64,000 nt of DNA, taken from Aedes albopictus. Taxonomy: Eukaryota > Arthropoda > Insecta > Diptera > Culicidae. The DNA is taken from positions 255,462,733 to 255,526,732 of the forward strand of contig NC_085137.1 of the NCBI RefSeq assembly GCF_035046485.1, in the 5' to 3' direction. Under the pieces are notes generated by a model. It searched no databases. It was not told where the DNA came from and worked only from the letters and a program-made list of their open reading frames with translations. This document shows, one piece after another, positions 12,100-22,299 of the stretch. The first letter of the stretch is position 1; every line of letters starts with the position of its first letter. Position numbers and translations under genes: made by a program.

Positions 12100-14355
12100 A
12101 GCGCACTGGAGAAATTCCAGGAGAAATCATTGAGAATTGTTAAGGTTAAAGTTTTGGGGGAATTAGAAAAGTTCTGGAAAAATTCTTGGAAGAATTCCTG
12201 GAGAAATTTTAGGCTCATTCCCCTAAGGACCCCTGGAGTATTTTTTTAAAGGAAATCCTTGGCAAATTCCTGGAAAATAACTGGATGTATTCAAAAAGAA
12301 AACTCTGGAATCCTGGAGAGATCCCTGGAAGAATTAAAAAAAGAATCTTCTCTGGGCGAATTCCAGATGAATTCTCCCAAAAATGACTAAAAGAATCTCT
12401 GAAGAAATCCTTGTAGGAATTTCTGGATAAATTTCCGACCAACGAAACTGCTGGAGGAATTCCTAAAGAAATTCCTGAATGTTTTTAGGAGTAAAAAAAG
12501 GAATAATTGAAAAAAAAATCAGGAGGATTCCCTAGAATCATTTTGGGAGGAATCCCAGTAGAAATTCCAATATGAATTCATAAAAGAATTCCAGAAAATT
12601 TTCTGCAAGAATCTCTGAAAAAAAAAATATGATGCAATTCAGTTTCCGAAGGAATATTAGGTGAACTTCCAGGAATATCCGGAATGCCTAAAAAATCCCT
12701 AAGGGAGCTCCCGATGAAACCTTATAGGAATTTCCGATGAGTTGCTTGAAGGAACTCTTGAAGCAAACCTGGCAGGAGCTCCTTCCGGGAGAAATTCGTA
12801 ACAGAATCCTAGGATGTATTACTGGAAGAATTCCAGAAAAAAATCCTGAAGTTATACTAACAAGAGTTCGTGTAAAAAACCCCGCAGGAATTCCTAAAGG
12901 AATCCTTGGGGAAATCCTGGAAGGAGTTCTTGAAGGTATCATGGGAGAAATTTCTGAAGTAATCCCTGCTAGAATTCTTGAATGAAACCCAGAAAGAATC
13001 GCTAAATGTATTCAAGGAAAACTTTCTGAAGGAATATGGAAGGAATCTCAAGTGGAGTTCCTGAAGAAAACCTAGAAGGAATTTCAGTGGCAATCCATAA
13101 CGAAATTATTCCTAGGTGGTAATACTAAAAGAATCCCAGAAGAAATCTCGTGTATAATTCCTGAATGAATCTCAGGAAGAAATTCCTGAAGCTATCAATT
13201 TCCGAAAGAATCCCAGATGGAATAACCGAAGCAATCCCAAGTGAAGTTCTTGAAGAAATCCTAAGAGCAATTTTTGTAGTCATCTTTGGAGTAATTCCGG
13301 AAGGAATACCAGGATGAATCCCGAAGAAAGTTACTATTATTATTATTGTCGTTATTAACGAGACTTTCAGCCCTTTGCTGGTTCGTCTCGTCGCCCCGAA
13401 GGAAGTTTCTGAAGGAATTTCGGCAGAAATTCCAGAAGGAATCACAAAAAAATCGTAACGGAATCCTAGAAGGAAACATTGAAAAAATCCTAGAAGAAGT
13501 TTTCCTGACAAGAGTTCGTGAATTTTTCGTGATTTGCAGGAATTTTTAAAGGAATCCTTGGGGGAATCCCAGAAACAATTCTCGAAGGAATCCTAGGAGC
13601 AATCCCTGGAGTAATTTCCGAATTTATCCCAGTTGGGATTCCTAAAACAATTCCGGGAGGCATTCCTGAAGCAGTCAATTCCCAAAGGACATCCAGGTGG
13701 AATTTCCGAAGATTTTGGAAAAAGTAAATCTGAAACAATATGTATCTGCCGGCATTCTTGAAGGAATCCGTGGATAAATTCCGTAAGGAATTTGGGAATA
13801 ATTTCAGGAGAAAATCATTGGTGGGATTTCCAAACAAACAAAAGTAGTTTGAATTCCTGTAAGCATCCTGGATGGAGCTTCCGAAGGAATCCCAGATGGA
13901 ATTCCTGAAGGAATTTCATTAGGAGTTCTGAAAGAAATCTCAGGAGAAGTTTCGGAAGGAATTCTAGGAGAAATTCCGGAAGGAATTCTGGGAGAAATTC
14001 CGCAAGGAATTCCAGGATAATTTCCTAGAAGGAATCCCAGGAGAAATTCTAGGAAGAATTCCCGGAGAAATTGCAGAAGCAATGCATAGAATTCTTGATG
14101 ACATTCTGAGCAGAATTCCGGACACCCTGAAGGAATTTCAGAAGACATCCCAGGAGAAATTCCTAATGACGGAATTCCTGGAGAATTTTGTGAAGGAACC
14201 CAGGAAGTGATAGGTAATGCAATGGCATGTCTGCAATAATTTGTGGATGAGTTGCTAAAGGAATCCGTGGATCTCTTGAAGGAAATCTTGGAAGAATTCC
14301 TTAATGAATATCCGAAAGAATCACGGAAAGAATTTCCAAAAGAAATACCGGCAGA
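12100..14355. repeat. GGAATTCC-type degenerate minisatellite
   Basis: About 2.2 kb of diverged 12-bp-based units such as GGAATTCCTGAA and GGAATCCCAGAA. The numerous ORFs on both strands translate to repetitive patterns such as GIPSGIPSRIPSEI and are products of the repeat, not genes. Similar arrays occur at 28190-28400, 29080-29550, 30260-32660 and 40530-41840. It is interrupted by a retroposed tail at 13333-13395. Confidence 0.85.
13333..13395 (-). mobile_element. 63-bp retroposed tail inside the minisatellite
   Basis: An ATT-repeat tail on the minus strand follows a GAACCAGCAAAGGGCTGAAA-type block. Near-perfect 12-bp direct repeats flank it: CCGAAGAAAGTT at 13321-13332 and CCGAAGGAAGTT at 13396-13407. 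It shares the block with the SINEs at 3098 and 37285 and the insertion at 98-150. Confidence 0.65.
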
Positions 14356-14357
14356 AA

Positions 14358-16481
14358 TCCTTTGTAAAATTGCAGATGGAGCCAGCTGCAGAAGTGGAGT
14401 GCATCAAGCTGGAAGCGCAGAGGGAATTGGAAGAGGGGAGGACAAGATCGAGCGATGCGTCGAGGAGTAGTTCTGTTGGGCTGGTGATAGTCAGTCGTGA
14501 TTCGACTGCGCTCACTGCTCCAGGACCAACAGAGGATACACAACGACAGCAACTACGAAATGAACTAGAGCTCCACATGGCCACAGCAGTCACGCAGTTG
14601 CGTGGGACAGACCCCATGTTCCGGCACCAAAAGTCCAAGCTGCGGAAATTCTATCGGTTAACAAGTTCAGTAAGCGTCCTAAACCGGGATATTTTGCCGC
14701 AGTATTTGGAGGCCGTACAGAACCTCGAGGATCATCTATTTACTGTGTATTCAGCTGTGGTGGCTGTTGTCTAGACCCTGGGATTACGGACGCGTCGGCA
14801 AGAGACGGTGAAGGTTGCATACGCCTTAGCACACAAAAACCCGCGTGGATGCGACGTTTGGAAAACCGGATCGTTACATTGCGGACAATACAGTACAAGC
14901 AGGGGAATTGAACAGCGAGGCCAGTTCGTTATGTGGCTGAAATTGCAAAGCTCCCAGAACTCCGAGATCTCACAGAAGTGAGTGAGTGCTCTTGCGAAAC
15001 GATTGCGGCGTTATGGAGAATGTTCGAAGCGGAAAGAACAAAACCGGATGTTCAACACCCAGTACCCACAATGACTACATCTATGATGACCTGATCCTTG
15101 TAATCTCCTGAAGGCCTTGTCCATAAACAGACTGGTCGTTTCAAATGCAGTTGTAGAACGCCCTTTCGTTAAGGGCGTTCTACAACTGCATCCGAAACGA
15201 CAAGCCTGATTATGGACAAGGGCTTCAGGAGATTGCAAGGATCAGGGCCTCATAGATGCAGTCATTGTGGGACCGCACTCGTACATTATTAAGGTACTGC
15301 AGTTGTGCAAGGTAGACGGGAGCGTCATCAGACTACTTCAACACTCGATAAGGATGTGTAGCACGTCCCTACAAATTACCGACGGAACAGTTGTGTTGCG
15401 GTCCAGATCCAGAACTCTCAGCATCAGGAGGGGGATATTTCAAGGTGATACCTTTAGTCCGCTATGGTTCTGAAAGTGGGGGAATGCGTTCAAGAATAAA
15501 ACCCACACCTTCTTTATGGACGACCTGAAGCTGTTTGCAGAATGGCTGCATCAACTGTTACAGCTAGTGACGGTGTTCAGCAACGACATCCGGATAGAGT
15601 TTGGAATTGACAAATGTCGGTCAGTTCATCTTTGTCGGGCGGGGTCGAGTAGTGGACGTCAGCTGTTTCCGCGTCATCGCACAGGAGGAGATTCGGAATA
15701 TGGTTGAAGGCGAAACCTCGGCTTCCTGCAACTTAGGGGAATTCGCCACACAGCGATCAAGAGGGAACTGCAGGACAAGTTTTTGCATCGAGTCAGCTGA
15801 GTTCGCAGGAGCTTTCTGTCAGCCGGCAACAAGGTGAAGGCGATTAACACGCTTGCTGTGCTCCTGTTGACCTACAGCTTTGGGGTGGTAAAGACTGACC
15901 TCGAAGCGTTAGAACAAGCAGTACGAGTAGCGTTCACCAAGCACCACTTGCGCCATTCAAAGTCGTCCATCGAGAGAGTCACCCTGCCACGCGCAGTAGT
16001 AGGAAGAGCCGTTACCAATATTCAGGCACTATGTGTCTTCCAGATCCAGCAGTTGCGGGCATATTTCGTAGAAAGCCAGAACCGTCATTAAATGTACCGC
16101 ACTGTATGTAAAGCTGACCACGGTTACAGTGTCCTGCATCTGGCGCAGGAGGATTACCAGCTGAACTGGGACATCAAGACCGTTGACGAGATGATCGTAG
16201 CGTGGAAGCAGAAGGAGTTGCATGGAACGCACCCCCATCAACTGGAGCTCGAGGATATCGATAAGGCGGTGTCGAACGCGTGGCTGGTGCGGAGTGACCT
16301 CTTCTCGGAAACAGAAGGTTTCATGGTAGCCATCCAGTACCGGGCAATTGCGACGAAGAACTATCGGCATTACATATTGCATGAAGACGTGGAGGACAGC
16401 TGCAGGAAGTGTAACTCAGTAGGGGAAACCTACCTCGATCGTCACAACGAAGTTGCCAAGATTGTGCACCAACAGCTTGAT
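14358..16481 (+). pseudogene. R4/Dong-clade retrotransposon, 5' and RT part
   Basis: Reads as the body of a restriction-like-endonuclease non-LTR element. An N-terminal segment (14374-14774) is followed after a stop by Arg-rich linker blocks, then RT blocks such as IFQGDTFSPLW (15436-15470) and HTFFMDDLKLFAE, whose MDD catalytic motif is at 15516-15524. The thumb/linker follows at 15834-16480 with YSFGVVK, VAFTKHHLRH and WLVRSDLFSE. The zinc knuckle starts as CRKC (16390-16405) but the His/Cys half is deleted: GET joins directly to YLDRHNEVAK. Several frameshifts and a palindrome at 15091-15245 disable it. It continues at 19206-19432 and 21131-21340. Confidence 0.75.
15091..15245. repeat. Palindrome with ~75-bp arms inside the R4 RT region
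   Basis: Arms 15091-15167 and 15171-15245 are reverse complements at about 91% by eye, with a 3-nt loop (CTGATCCTTG... / ...CAAGGATCAG). The right arm continues into normal R4 coding sequence, so the left arm looks like an inverted duplication. Confidence 0.8.
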
Positions 16482-16598
16482 TCAACCCTTTGTAGCCGGA
16501 ATTTTTCCAAGCGTTATTATGGAGTTTTTTCTACTTTTTTCTGTAGTTTTGGTGGTCAATAGTATAAACACGGCACAATAATATGAAGAAATTTTTTC

Positions 16599-17490
16599 CT
16601 GGATATCCTAGGTCATCCAAACTGTTGTTGGGTTTAGATCCTAAAGGCTACGGGTGTAACGGTAACTTCTTTCATAATACAAAGGTACGATTTGTAATCT
16701 ATCATGTCCGTTAAGTCTTCTGAAAGGCTAATAGACAATATCAGATCAGTCGAGATATGCTAGATTATTCAAACTGTTCTTAAGTTTAGATCCTAAAGTC
16801 TACGGGTGTAATGCAAGGTGTAATGGTAACTTCTTTCATTATACAAAGCTATGATTTGTAATCTATCATATCCAGTAAGTCTTCTGTAAGGCTACTAGAC
16901 AATATCAGATCAGTCGGGAGATTCTAGGTCATCCAAACTGTTTAGATCCTCAAGTCTACGGGTGTAACGGTAACTATTTTCATCATACAAAGCTACAATT
17001 TGTAATCTATCATGTCCAGTAAGTCTTCTGAAAGGTTAATAGACAATATCAGTTCAGTCGGGTTATTCAAGGTCATCCAAACTGTTCTTGAGTTTAGATC
17101 CTTGTGCCTATGGGTGTAACAGTAACTTCATTCTTTATACAAAGCTATGATTCGTAATCTATCATGTCCAGTAAGACTTCTGAAAAGTTAATAGGCAATA
17201 TCAGATCAGTCGGGATATCCTCGGGCATCCAAACTGTTTTTTAGTTTAGATCCTTAAGTCTGCGGTTGTAACGATAACTTCTTTCATTATATAAAGCTAC
17301 GATTTGTAATCTGTCATGTCCAGTAAGACTTCTGAAAGGTTAATAATAGCAGATCAGTCGGGATATCTTAAGGTCATCCAAACTGTTTTTGAGTTTAGAT
17401 CCTAAAGTCTATGGGTGTAACGATAACTTCTTTCATTGAAAGCTACGATTTGTAATCTATCATTTCAAGTAAGTCTTCTGAAAGTCACAG
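16599..17490 (+). repeat. Tandem array, ~150-bp unit, ~6 copies
   Basis: Recurring landmarks GGTCATCCAAACTG, AGTTTAGATCCT, ACGGGTGTAACGGTAACTTC and GATTTGTAATCTATCATG repeat about every 146-155 bp. Copies differ by point changes and small indels. Confidence 0.85.
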
Positions 17491-17742
17491 TGGTTGTTTT
17501 ATCAACTAAGCTTTATACCAGTAAGGAAGCCCATAATATCCCAAAAATATATAACAACTCATATTGTTCCTCTAACTGCTTTGGTAAGTACAGTGGATTA
17601 TGTAACACTACTTAACGTAGTGGCAAAATCCGTTATCACAAGTGTAGACCTGAAGCTATGGTCTCCGAAGTAGTGTTGTTGATCTGAAACATCCCAAAAC
17701 TATTTTAAAATGACTCTTGATTTGCCAGGGGGATTACAGATT

Positions 17743-17910
17743 GGGGCTGTTCATAAACCACATGGACCAAAATTTGGCCATCTCAAACCAACCCCCTCCC
17801 CCCTCGTAGACTTTTGCCCATACAAAAAATTTTAAATTTGTATGGAGCGTAGACTTTGGCCAGATCCCCCCTCTCCCCCCAAAACGTCTACGTGGTTTAT
17901 GAATGGTCCC
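17743..17910. mobile_element. 168-bp MITE nested in the TIR element
   Basis: Ends GGGGCTGTTCATAAACCAC and GTGGTTTATGAATGGTCCC form terminal inverted repeats. Imperfect 9-bp direct repeats flank it (TTACAGATT 17734-17742, TTACAGTCT 17911-17919). A related end fragment occurs at 63788-63830. Confidence 0.75.
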
Positions 17911-18079
17911 TTACAGTCTAAAATTCATTGTGAGAATAAATACTGTTACCATCAAAAGCTTTACTTCAGGATAGTTTGGACGACCGTCAATGTCTTAAAG
18001 GTCCATAATAATATATAGTAGATTTCAGGTTGGTCCAGTCACCGCGATTGATTATGAAACGTTACGAGGATATGGATAT

Positions 18080-18895
18080 GGATACTGTTACGAGTGTAGA
18101 CCTGAAGTCCTGAACACCAAGGTAGTTTGGCTAACCTAGAATATCCCTGTAGTGTCTTTAAATGACTTTTGAGATTTCAAGAGCTTCGCGGATCTCAGCA
18201 GATTATGCAATACTATTATTTATGGCGAAAATACATAAAGTTGTTCTTGTAGATTTGAAGGACTTTATTATAGAACAGTTTGGACAACCATAAATGTCCC
18301 AAAGGTTTATATCAAAAAAGTAAACTTCAGATTGCTCCAGTAACTGTGGTTGATTATGCAGTGCTATTTAGTATAACAGATGTGGATACTGTTACGAGTG
18401 TAGACCCGAAGTCCTGAACTCCAAGGGAGATTGGCTGACCAGCAATATCTCTGTATTGTCTCTAAATGACATTTGAGATTTCAAGAGCTTCGCGGATCCC
18501 AGCAGATAATGCAATACTATAATTTATGGCAAAAACAAAAAAGTTTTTCTTGTAGATTTGAAGGACTTCATTATAGAACAGCTTGGGCGACCCTGAATGT
18601 CCCAAAGGTTTATAATAAGCTAGTAGACTTCAGATTGCTCCAGTAACTGCGGTTGATAAAGCAACGTTACTCAATATAACAGATATGGCTACTGTTACGA
18701 GTGTAGACCTGAAGTTCTGAACTCCAAGGTAGTTTGGCTGACCTGGAATATCCCTATAGTGTCTATGAATGACATTGTAGATGTCAAGAGCTTCACGGAT
18801 CCCAGTAGGTTATGCAATGCTATTATTTGTTGCGAAAATGTATAAAATTATTCTTGTAGATTGGAAAGACTTCACTATGGAACTGTTTGGAACAC
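18080..18895 (+). repeat. Tandem array, ~304-bp unit, ~3 copies
   Basis: The block TACTGTTACGAGTGTAGACC recurs at about 18083, 18387 and 18690. Between copies CCTGAACACCAAGGTAGTTTGG, CAAGAGCTTCGCGGATC and TTGTAGATTTGAAGGACTT landmarks keep the same order. Confidence 0.82.
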
Positions 18896-19205
18896 CTAGA
18901 CATCCCAGAATATAAAACACCTTTTGATATTCTTGACGAAGACTAAATGAACACATATAAACGTAACCCACATCCAAGTTCAGCTGGTATGTCAATAGTT
19001 TCGTTTTTCCAAACTTCATGGTGTTCAGGATGTTATAGGTTATCAATGAAGTCCCAAATTCAAATATTCCCCTTTTTCCCTAATAGATGACTCAATTTGC
19101 AACAACTTTGCCGAAGACAGTGTTCTGTTTTATTGAACGGGTGAATTTTGTACAGCCGTTTCTATGTTGGGGTCATATATATCCCCTCCGGCTCCAAAGG
19201 GTTGA

Positions 19206-19432
19206 ATTTAAAGTACAACTTCGTAGACAGATTTGTACCCTACTACAAGTACCAGCCGAGCCCGGTTCTGGGAAATAGTTGCATAAAGCTGTACTGGGAT
19301 CGCGAGATCATTACGGACGTCCTCATTCGTGCCAACCGGACCAACATTGTGGTTTACGACAAAAGGATGAAGTGGGTAACACTCATCGACATCGCTGTAC
19401 CGTTAGACCATAATGTCCATAATGTCCATTAG
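19206..19432 (+). pseudogene. R4-clade element, endonuclease part
   Basis: Continuation of the R4 reading frame after the TIR element: KYNFVDRFVPYYKYQPSP, then KLYWDREIITD and IVVYDKRMKWVTLIDIAVP (19280-19405). The last two blocks match the C-terminal restriction-like endonuclease of R2/R4-type elements, which nicks the target DNA; the DR...LIDIAVP pattern is its conserved core. The frame ends at LDHNVHNVH and a stop, where an R1-like sequence begins. The family normally continues for about 15-20 more codons before the block found at 21131. Confidence 0.75.
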
Positions 19433-19438
19433 GCGATA

Positions 19439-20644
19439 ATGCAGGTTACACAGTTAAACCTGAATCACTGTGAAGCTGCGCAGCAGCTGATGTGGCAGTC
19501 AGTCTCGGAGTCTAGTACAGACATCGCCCTGCTAACTGACCCCTACTGCATCCCACCCGACAACGGGAACTGGGTAGCGGATAAGGCTAAGCTGGCAGCG
19601 ATCTGTACAACCGGTCGTTTCCCGATCCAGGAAATAATTTCTAGGTCGCACGAGGGCTTCGCAATAGCGAAGATAAATGGGGTGTATTACTGTAGTTGTT
19701 ATGCCCCACCCAGGTGGCCGATAGACCAGTTCTCAGCAATGCTGGATGCGTTAACAAACGCGCTAGTAGGGTTGAGTCCCTTGGTCATCGGCGGAGACTT
19801 CAACGCCTGGGCGACTGAGTGGGGTAGCCGATCGACTAACGCGAGAGGCTGGACACTACTCGAAGCCATGGCTAGACTGAATGTAGAGGTAGCGAACGTA
19901 GGTGAAAAAATGACCTACAGTAGGAACGGTCGAGAGTCCATCATTGACGTGACCTTCTGGAGCCCGGGTTTAAACCCTAGCTCAGAATGGAGGGTCGATG
20001 ATGGGTACACGCACAGTGACCACCTAGCGGTACGATATAGGGTGGAACATGGTGGTAGGAGGACGCAGCCGAAGGTCATAGACAACCATCGAGGATGGCT
20101 GACTTCGCGCTTCGATAAGGCGTCATTCGTCGAAAGGTTGCGTATGGAGCCTAACATCGACGATCTGTCCAGTGATGATCTAGTCGGATCTTTAAGTCGT
20201 GCATGCGATACCGCGATGCCTAGGCGCGCGCTACCCAGGAATGGACGAAAACCGGTATACTGGTGGTGTCCTGAAATCGCAGAGCTCAGAGCGTCCTGCC
20301 TAAGAGCGAGGAGGAGGATGCAAAGAGCTCGTACCGATGAGGGTAGAGCGGAAAGAGGCGAGGTCTATAGGGCGGCTAAACTGGCACTGAGCAAAGAGAT
20401 TAAAGCACGAAAACGAGCGTGTTTCGAAAATCTCTGCCAGGCAGCCAACACGACACCTTGGGGCGATGCCTACAGGGTAGTCATGGCCAAAACGAAAGGA
20501 GCGTCCGCGCCCCCCGGAACGTTCACCCGTGATGCTACAGAGGATCGTGGAAACGCTGTTTCCACGCCACGACACAAGACCATGGGCTGCCATCCCCCCT
20601 GGCCGAATAGACCAGGGGGAGGTAGCCCCAGTGACGAACGATGA
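19439..20644 (+). CDS. R1-like ORF2 fragment: AP endonuclease and start of RT
   Basis: A 401-residue ORF starting at MQVTQLNLNHCEAAQ, which looks like the natural start of an R1-clade ORF2. Residues 1-200 are an apurinic-like endonuclease with GGDFNAWATEWGS near 117-129 and SDHLAV near 193. Residues 230-360 are an Arg-rich linker (RACLRARRRMQRAR-like). A frameshift near 20510-20530 moves the coding into the next frame, where RT continues to 21130 with NKAPGPDGIP, FRKGRSTVDAI and TLDVKNAFNSVSW. The sequence then breaks off before the catalytic FADD block and R4 sequence resumes. It is a truncated, frameshifted passenger inside the R4 element and cannot encode a complete enzyme. Confidence 0.8.
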   Translation: MQVTQLNLNHCEAAQQLMWQSVSESSTDIALLTDPYCIPPDNGNWVADKAKLAAICTTGRFPIQEIISRSHEGFAIAKINGVYYCSCYAPPRWPIDQFSAMLDALTNALVGLSPLVIGGDFNAWATEWGSRSTNARGWTLLEAMARLNVEVANVGEKMTYSRNGRESIIDVTFWSPGLNPSSEWRVDDGYTHSDHLAVRYRVEHGGRRTQPKVIDNHRGWLTSRFDKASFVERLRMEPNIDDLSSDDLVGSLSRACDTAMPRRALPRNGRKPVYWWCPEIAELRASCLRARRRMQRARTDEGRAERGEVYRAAKLALSKEIKARKRACFENLCQAANTTPWGDAYRVVMAKTKGASAPPGTFTRDATEDRGNAVSTPRHKTMGCHPPWPNRPGGGSPSDER

Positions 20645-21130
20645 GCTCATCGTAATTGCGAAGTCGCTCATGTTGAACAAGGCTCCGGGTCCGGACGGTA
20701 TCCCAACGGTAGCCATCAAGTCGGCCATCGAGGCATGCCCTGATATGTTCAGAATGGCTATGCAGATGTGCCTGGATAGAGACGAATTTCCGGAGAGGTG
20801 GAAAAGGCAAAGATTGGTTCTGTTGCCAAAGCACGGGAAGCCACCCGGCGACCCGTCGGCATACAGACCTATCTGCCTACTAGACACCTCCGGGAAACTG
20901 TTGGAACGAATCATCCTGTCGAGGCTACTGGTCTACACCGAGAAACCAGATGACTCTGGGCTCTCGGATAACCAGTTTGGCTTCCGTAAGGGTCGATCGA
21001 CGGTGGACGCTATTAAGGCCGTAACTAAAGCGGCCGAGATAGCGTTCCAGAATAACCGTAGAGGAATTCGTTACTGCGCGGTAGTCACGTTGGATGTGAA
21101 GAATGCGTTCAATAGCGTCAGTTGGGCGGC
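20529..21130 (+). pseudogene. R1-like RT fragment, shifted frame
   Basis: Second half of the R1-like passenger. It contains SLMLNKAPGPDG, RWKRQRLVLLPKHGKPPGD, SAYRPICLLDTSGK, NQFGFRKGRSTVDA and VVTLDVKNAF. Compared with the copy at 49776-52130 it stops after SVSWAA, where the next codons belong to the R4 endonuclease tail. Confidence 0.75.
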
Positions 21131-21340
21131 GGAGTTGAAGCAGATGTGGCACCTGGAAGAAGTCCGTATAGTTCCGGTTGTCCTCTCGGCAACCGGAGTT
21201 GTCCCTAAATCTCTCCTAAGGTTCCTACACGAGAATTGACCTGAACAGCATCTTGAAAGCGATGATTCTTGGAACCTGTCGTACAGTTAGGCGGTTCCTG
21301 AATCATCCCAACGGAGAGTACATCTGAAGCAGACTCATCA
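21131..21340 (+). pseudogene. R4-clade element, C-terminal tail and start of 3' UTR
   Basis: ELKQMWHLEEVRIVPVVLSA and TGVVPKSLLRFLHEN are followed, after a frameshift, by LNSILKAMILGTCRTVRRFL and a stop near 21323. This is the conserved end of R4-type ORFs following the endonuclease core. It shows that the element at 14358 once ran to here and was split by two inserts. Confidence 0.72.
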
Positions 21341-21652
21341 GGAAGCAAATCGGCTAATGAGATCCACAGAGCCTAATCCCCTTTGGCATTCCCATTGCCC
21401 GGAGTTGAAGAGAGTTTCCAGCCATTCTTGCTGAGAGGTGCCAAAACTCTATAATAATAGATTATTAAAGAGTTTTCGCCTATTTTGGGCGATGAAATTC
21501 TGAAGGAATAGTTGATATTTCTAAATCAACACCCGTTCCAAAACAAAAATCCTATTGATAATCATTTCTAGACCAGCGCGCAGCAGTTTTGCATCATTTT
21601 CCTTTGATGTTATTTTTTCCCGATCTCATCTTGCATTCAAATCATACTTAAC
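21341..21652. other. No recognised gene
   Basis: Possibly R4 3' UTR at its left end; otherwise AT-rich without recognisable features. Confidence 0.4.
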
Positions 21653-21723
21653 TTTCCAGTGCTGGTATACTGTTTGTTACTTTCTAATGAAAGCACGGTG
21701 TCATCTAAATGCAAATCACTTAC
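21653..21723 (-). CDS. Candidate micro-exon beside a recursive splice site
   Basis: If the acceptor at 21724-21750 is used for exon definition, the next 71 nt read openly as VSDLHLDDTVLSLESNKQ plus five more residues, up to a weak GTTAAG donor at 21647-21652. The exon would begin in phase 0 and end two bases into a codon, which is exactly what the exon at 2290-2448 needs from its upstream neighbour. The same bases begin with GTAAGT, so they can act instead as a 5' splice site, leaving no exon in the mRNA. The short length and weak donor keep confidence low. Confidence 0.35.
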
Positions 21724-21750
21724 CTGAAACGAAAGTGAGAGAAGAAAATG
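21718..21750 (-). promoter_or_regulatory. Candidate recursive splicing (ratchet) site
   Basis: On the minus strand a run ending TCTCACTTTCGTTTCAG is joined directly to GTAAGT, the juxtaposed 3'/5' splice site used for stepwise removal of very long introns in Drosophila. It has the same orientation as the exon at 2290-2448. Confidence 0.6.
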
Positions 21751-22142
21751 AATAGATATTAATTTTTATGGCGATTGCTAGGTTTTCATTGCATATTATG
21801 GTGTTTTGGGGATACAATGAGGCAGGGCGGTTTAAGCTTTACGAAGAGTTGGTTTTGGTGCTGTAACACGGTATATCAAATGATGTGCTGATGCACCAAG
21901 TACTCCACACTTCTTCCTCTGAGCCAAACGGGGTCTTGCTAATCTTTATGCTTCTGTTAAGATTTTTCCCACAGTGAGCTCCCGTGAAAAAAAAAATGCA
22001 GACGTTTGAAGTAGTACCAAATCGTCGGAATCCTATAATGCAAAATTTGACCGTTCCGGAATCCAGCAGAGTCGCCCATAGGAAATAACCCAGCAGTTGG
22101 CAATTCTAACCGAGAATTCAATTTAAAAATCTGTTTACTCAG

Positions 22143-22288
22143 ACGAATGATTCAATGCTACTGTCGAGGGCCAGACAGCTCCCTTGCCCTCTGATCCTTC
22201 GGCGGTGGGTGTCCCTCATTTCTGAACGGGGAGCAGAAATTCTCAAATTGTTGCACAGCTTGCGAAAGAGGAATGCACCCTTCGGAGA
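22143..22288 (+). other. Weak candidate plus-strand exon
   Basis: CTGTTTACTCAG ends at 22142 and GTAAGT begins at 22289. The 146 nt between are open in one frame (48 codons, containing ATG at 22155), with residues such as WVSLISERGAEILKLLHSLR. No family is recognised, and 48 open codons can occur by chance. It may be a non-coding exon or nothing. Confidence 0.22.
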
Positions 22289-22299
22289 GTAAGTATGTG

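Larger units (their letters stand above)
16482..19205. mobile_element. 2.7-kb TIR element carrying two tandem arrays
   Basis: The left end TCAACCCTTTGTAGCCGG and the reverse complement of the right end, TCAACCCTTTGGAGCCGG, are inverted repeats. An AT dinucleotide is present on both sides (16480-16481, 19206-19207). Removing the element and one AT joins the R4 reading frame as QQL-DLKYN, which fits the family and defines the insertion. No transposase is seen. The interior consists of two tandem arrays (16599-17490, 18080-18895) and a nested MITE (17743-17910). Confidence 0.72.

Noticed and set aside
12688..14148. Several ORFs of 70-130 codons rich in GIPSGIP-type repeats
   Set aside because: They are translations of the minisatellite on both strands and vary with the repeat, so they are not genes.
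16599..17490. CRISPR-like array
   Set aside because: Whole ~150-bp units repeat without constant-repeat/variable-spacer structure, in eukaryotic DNA.
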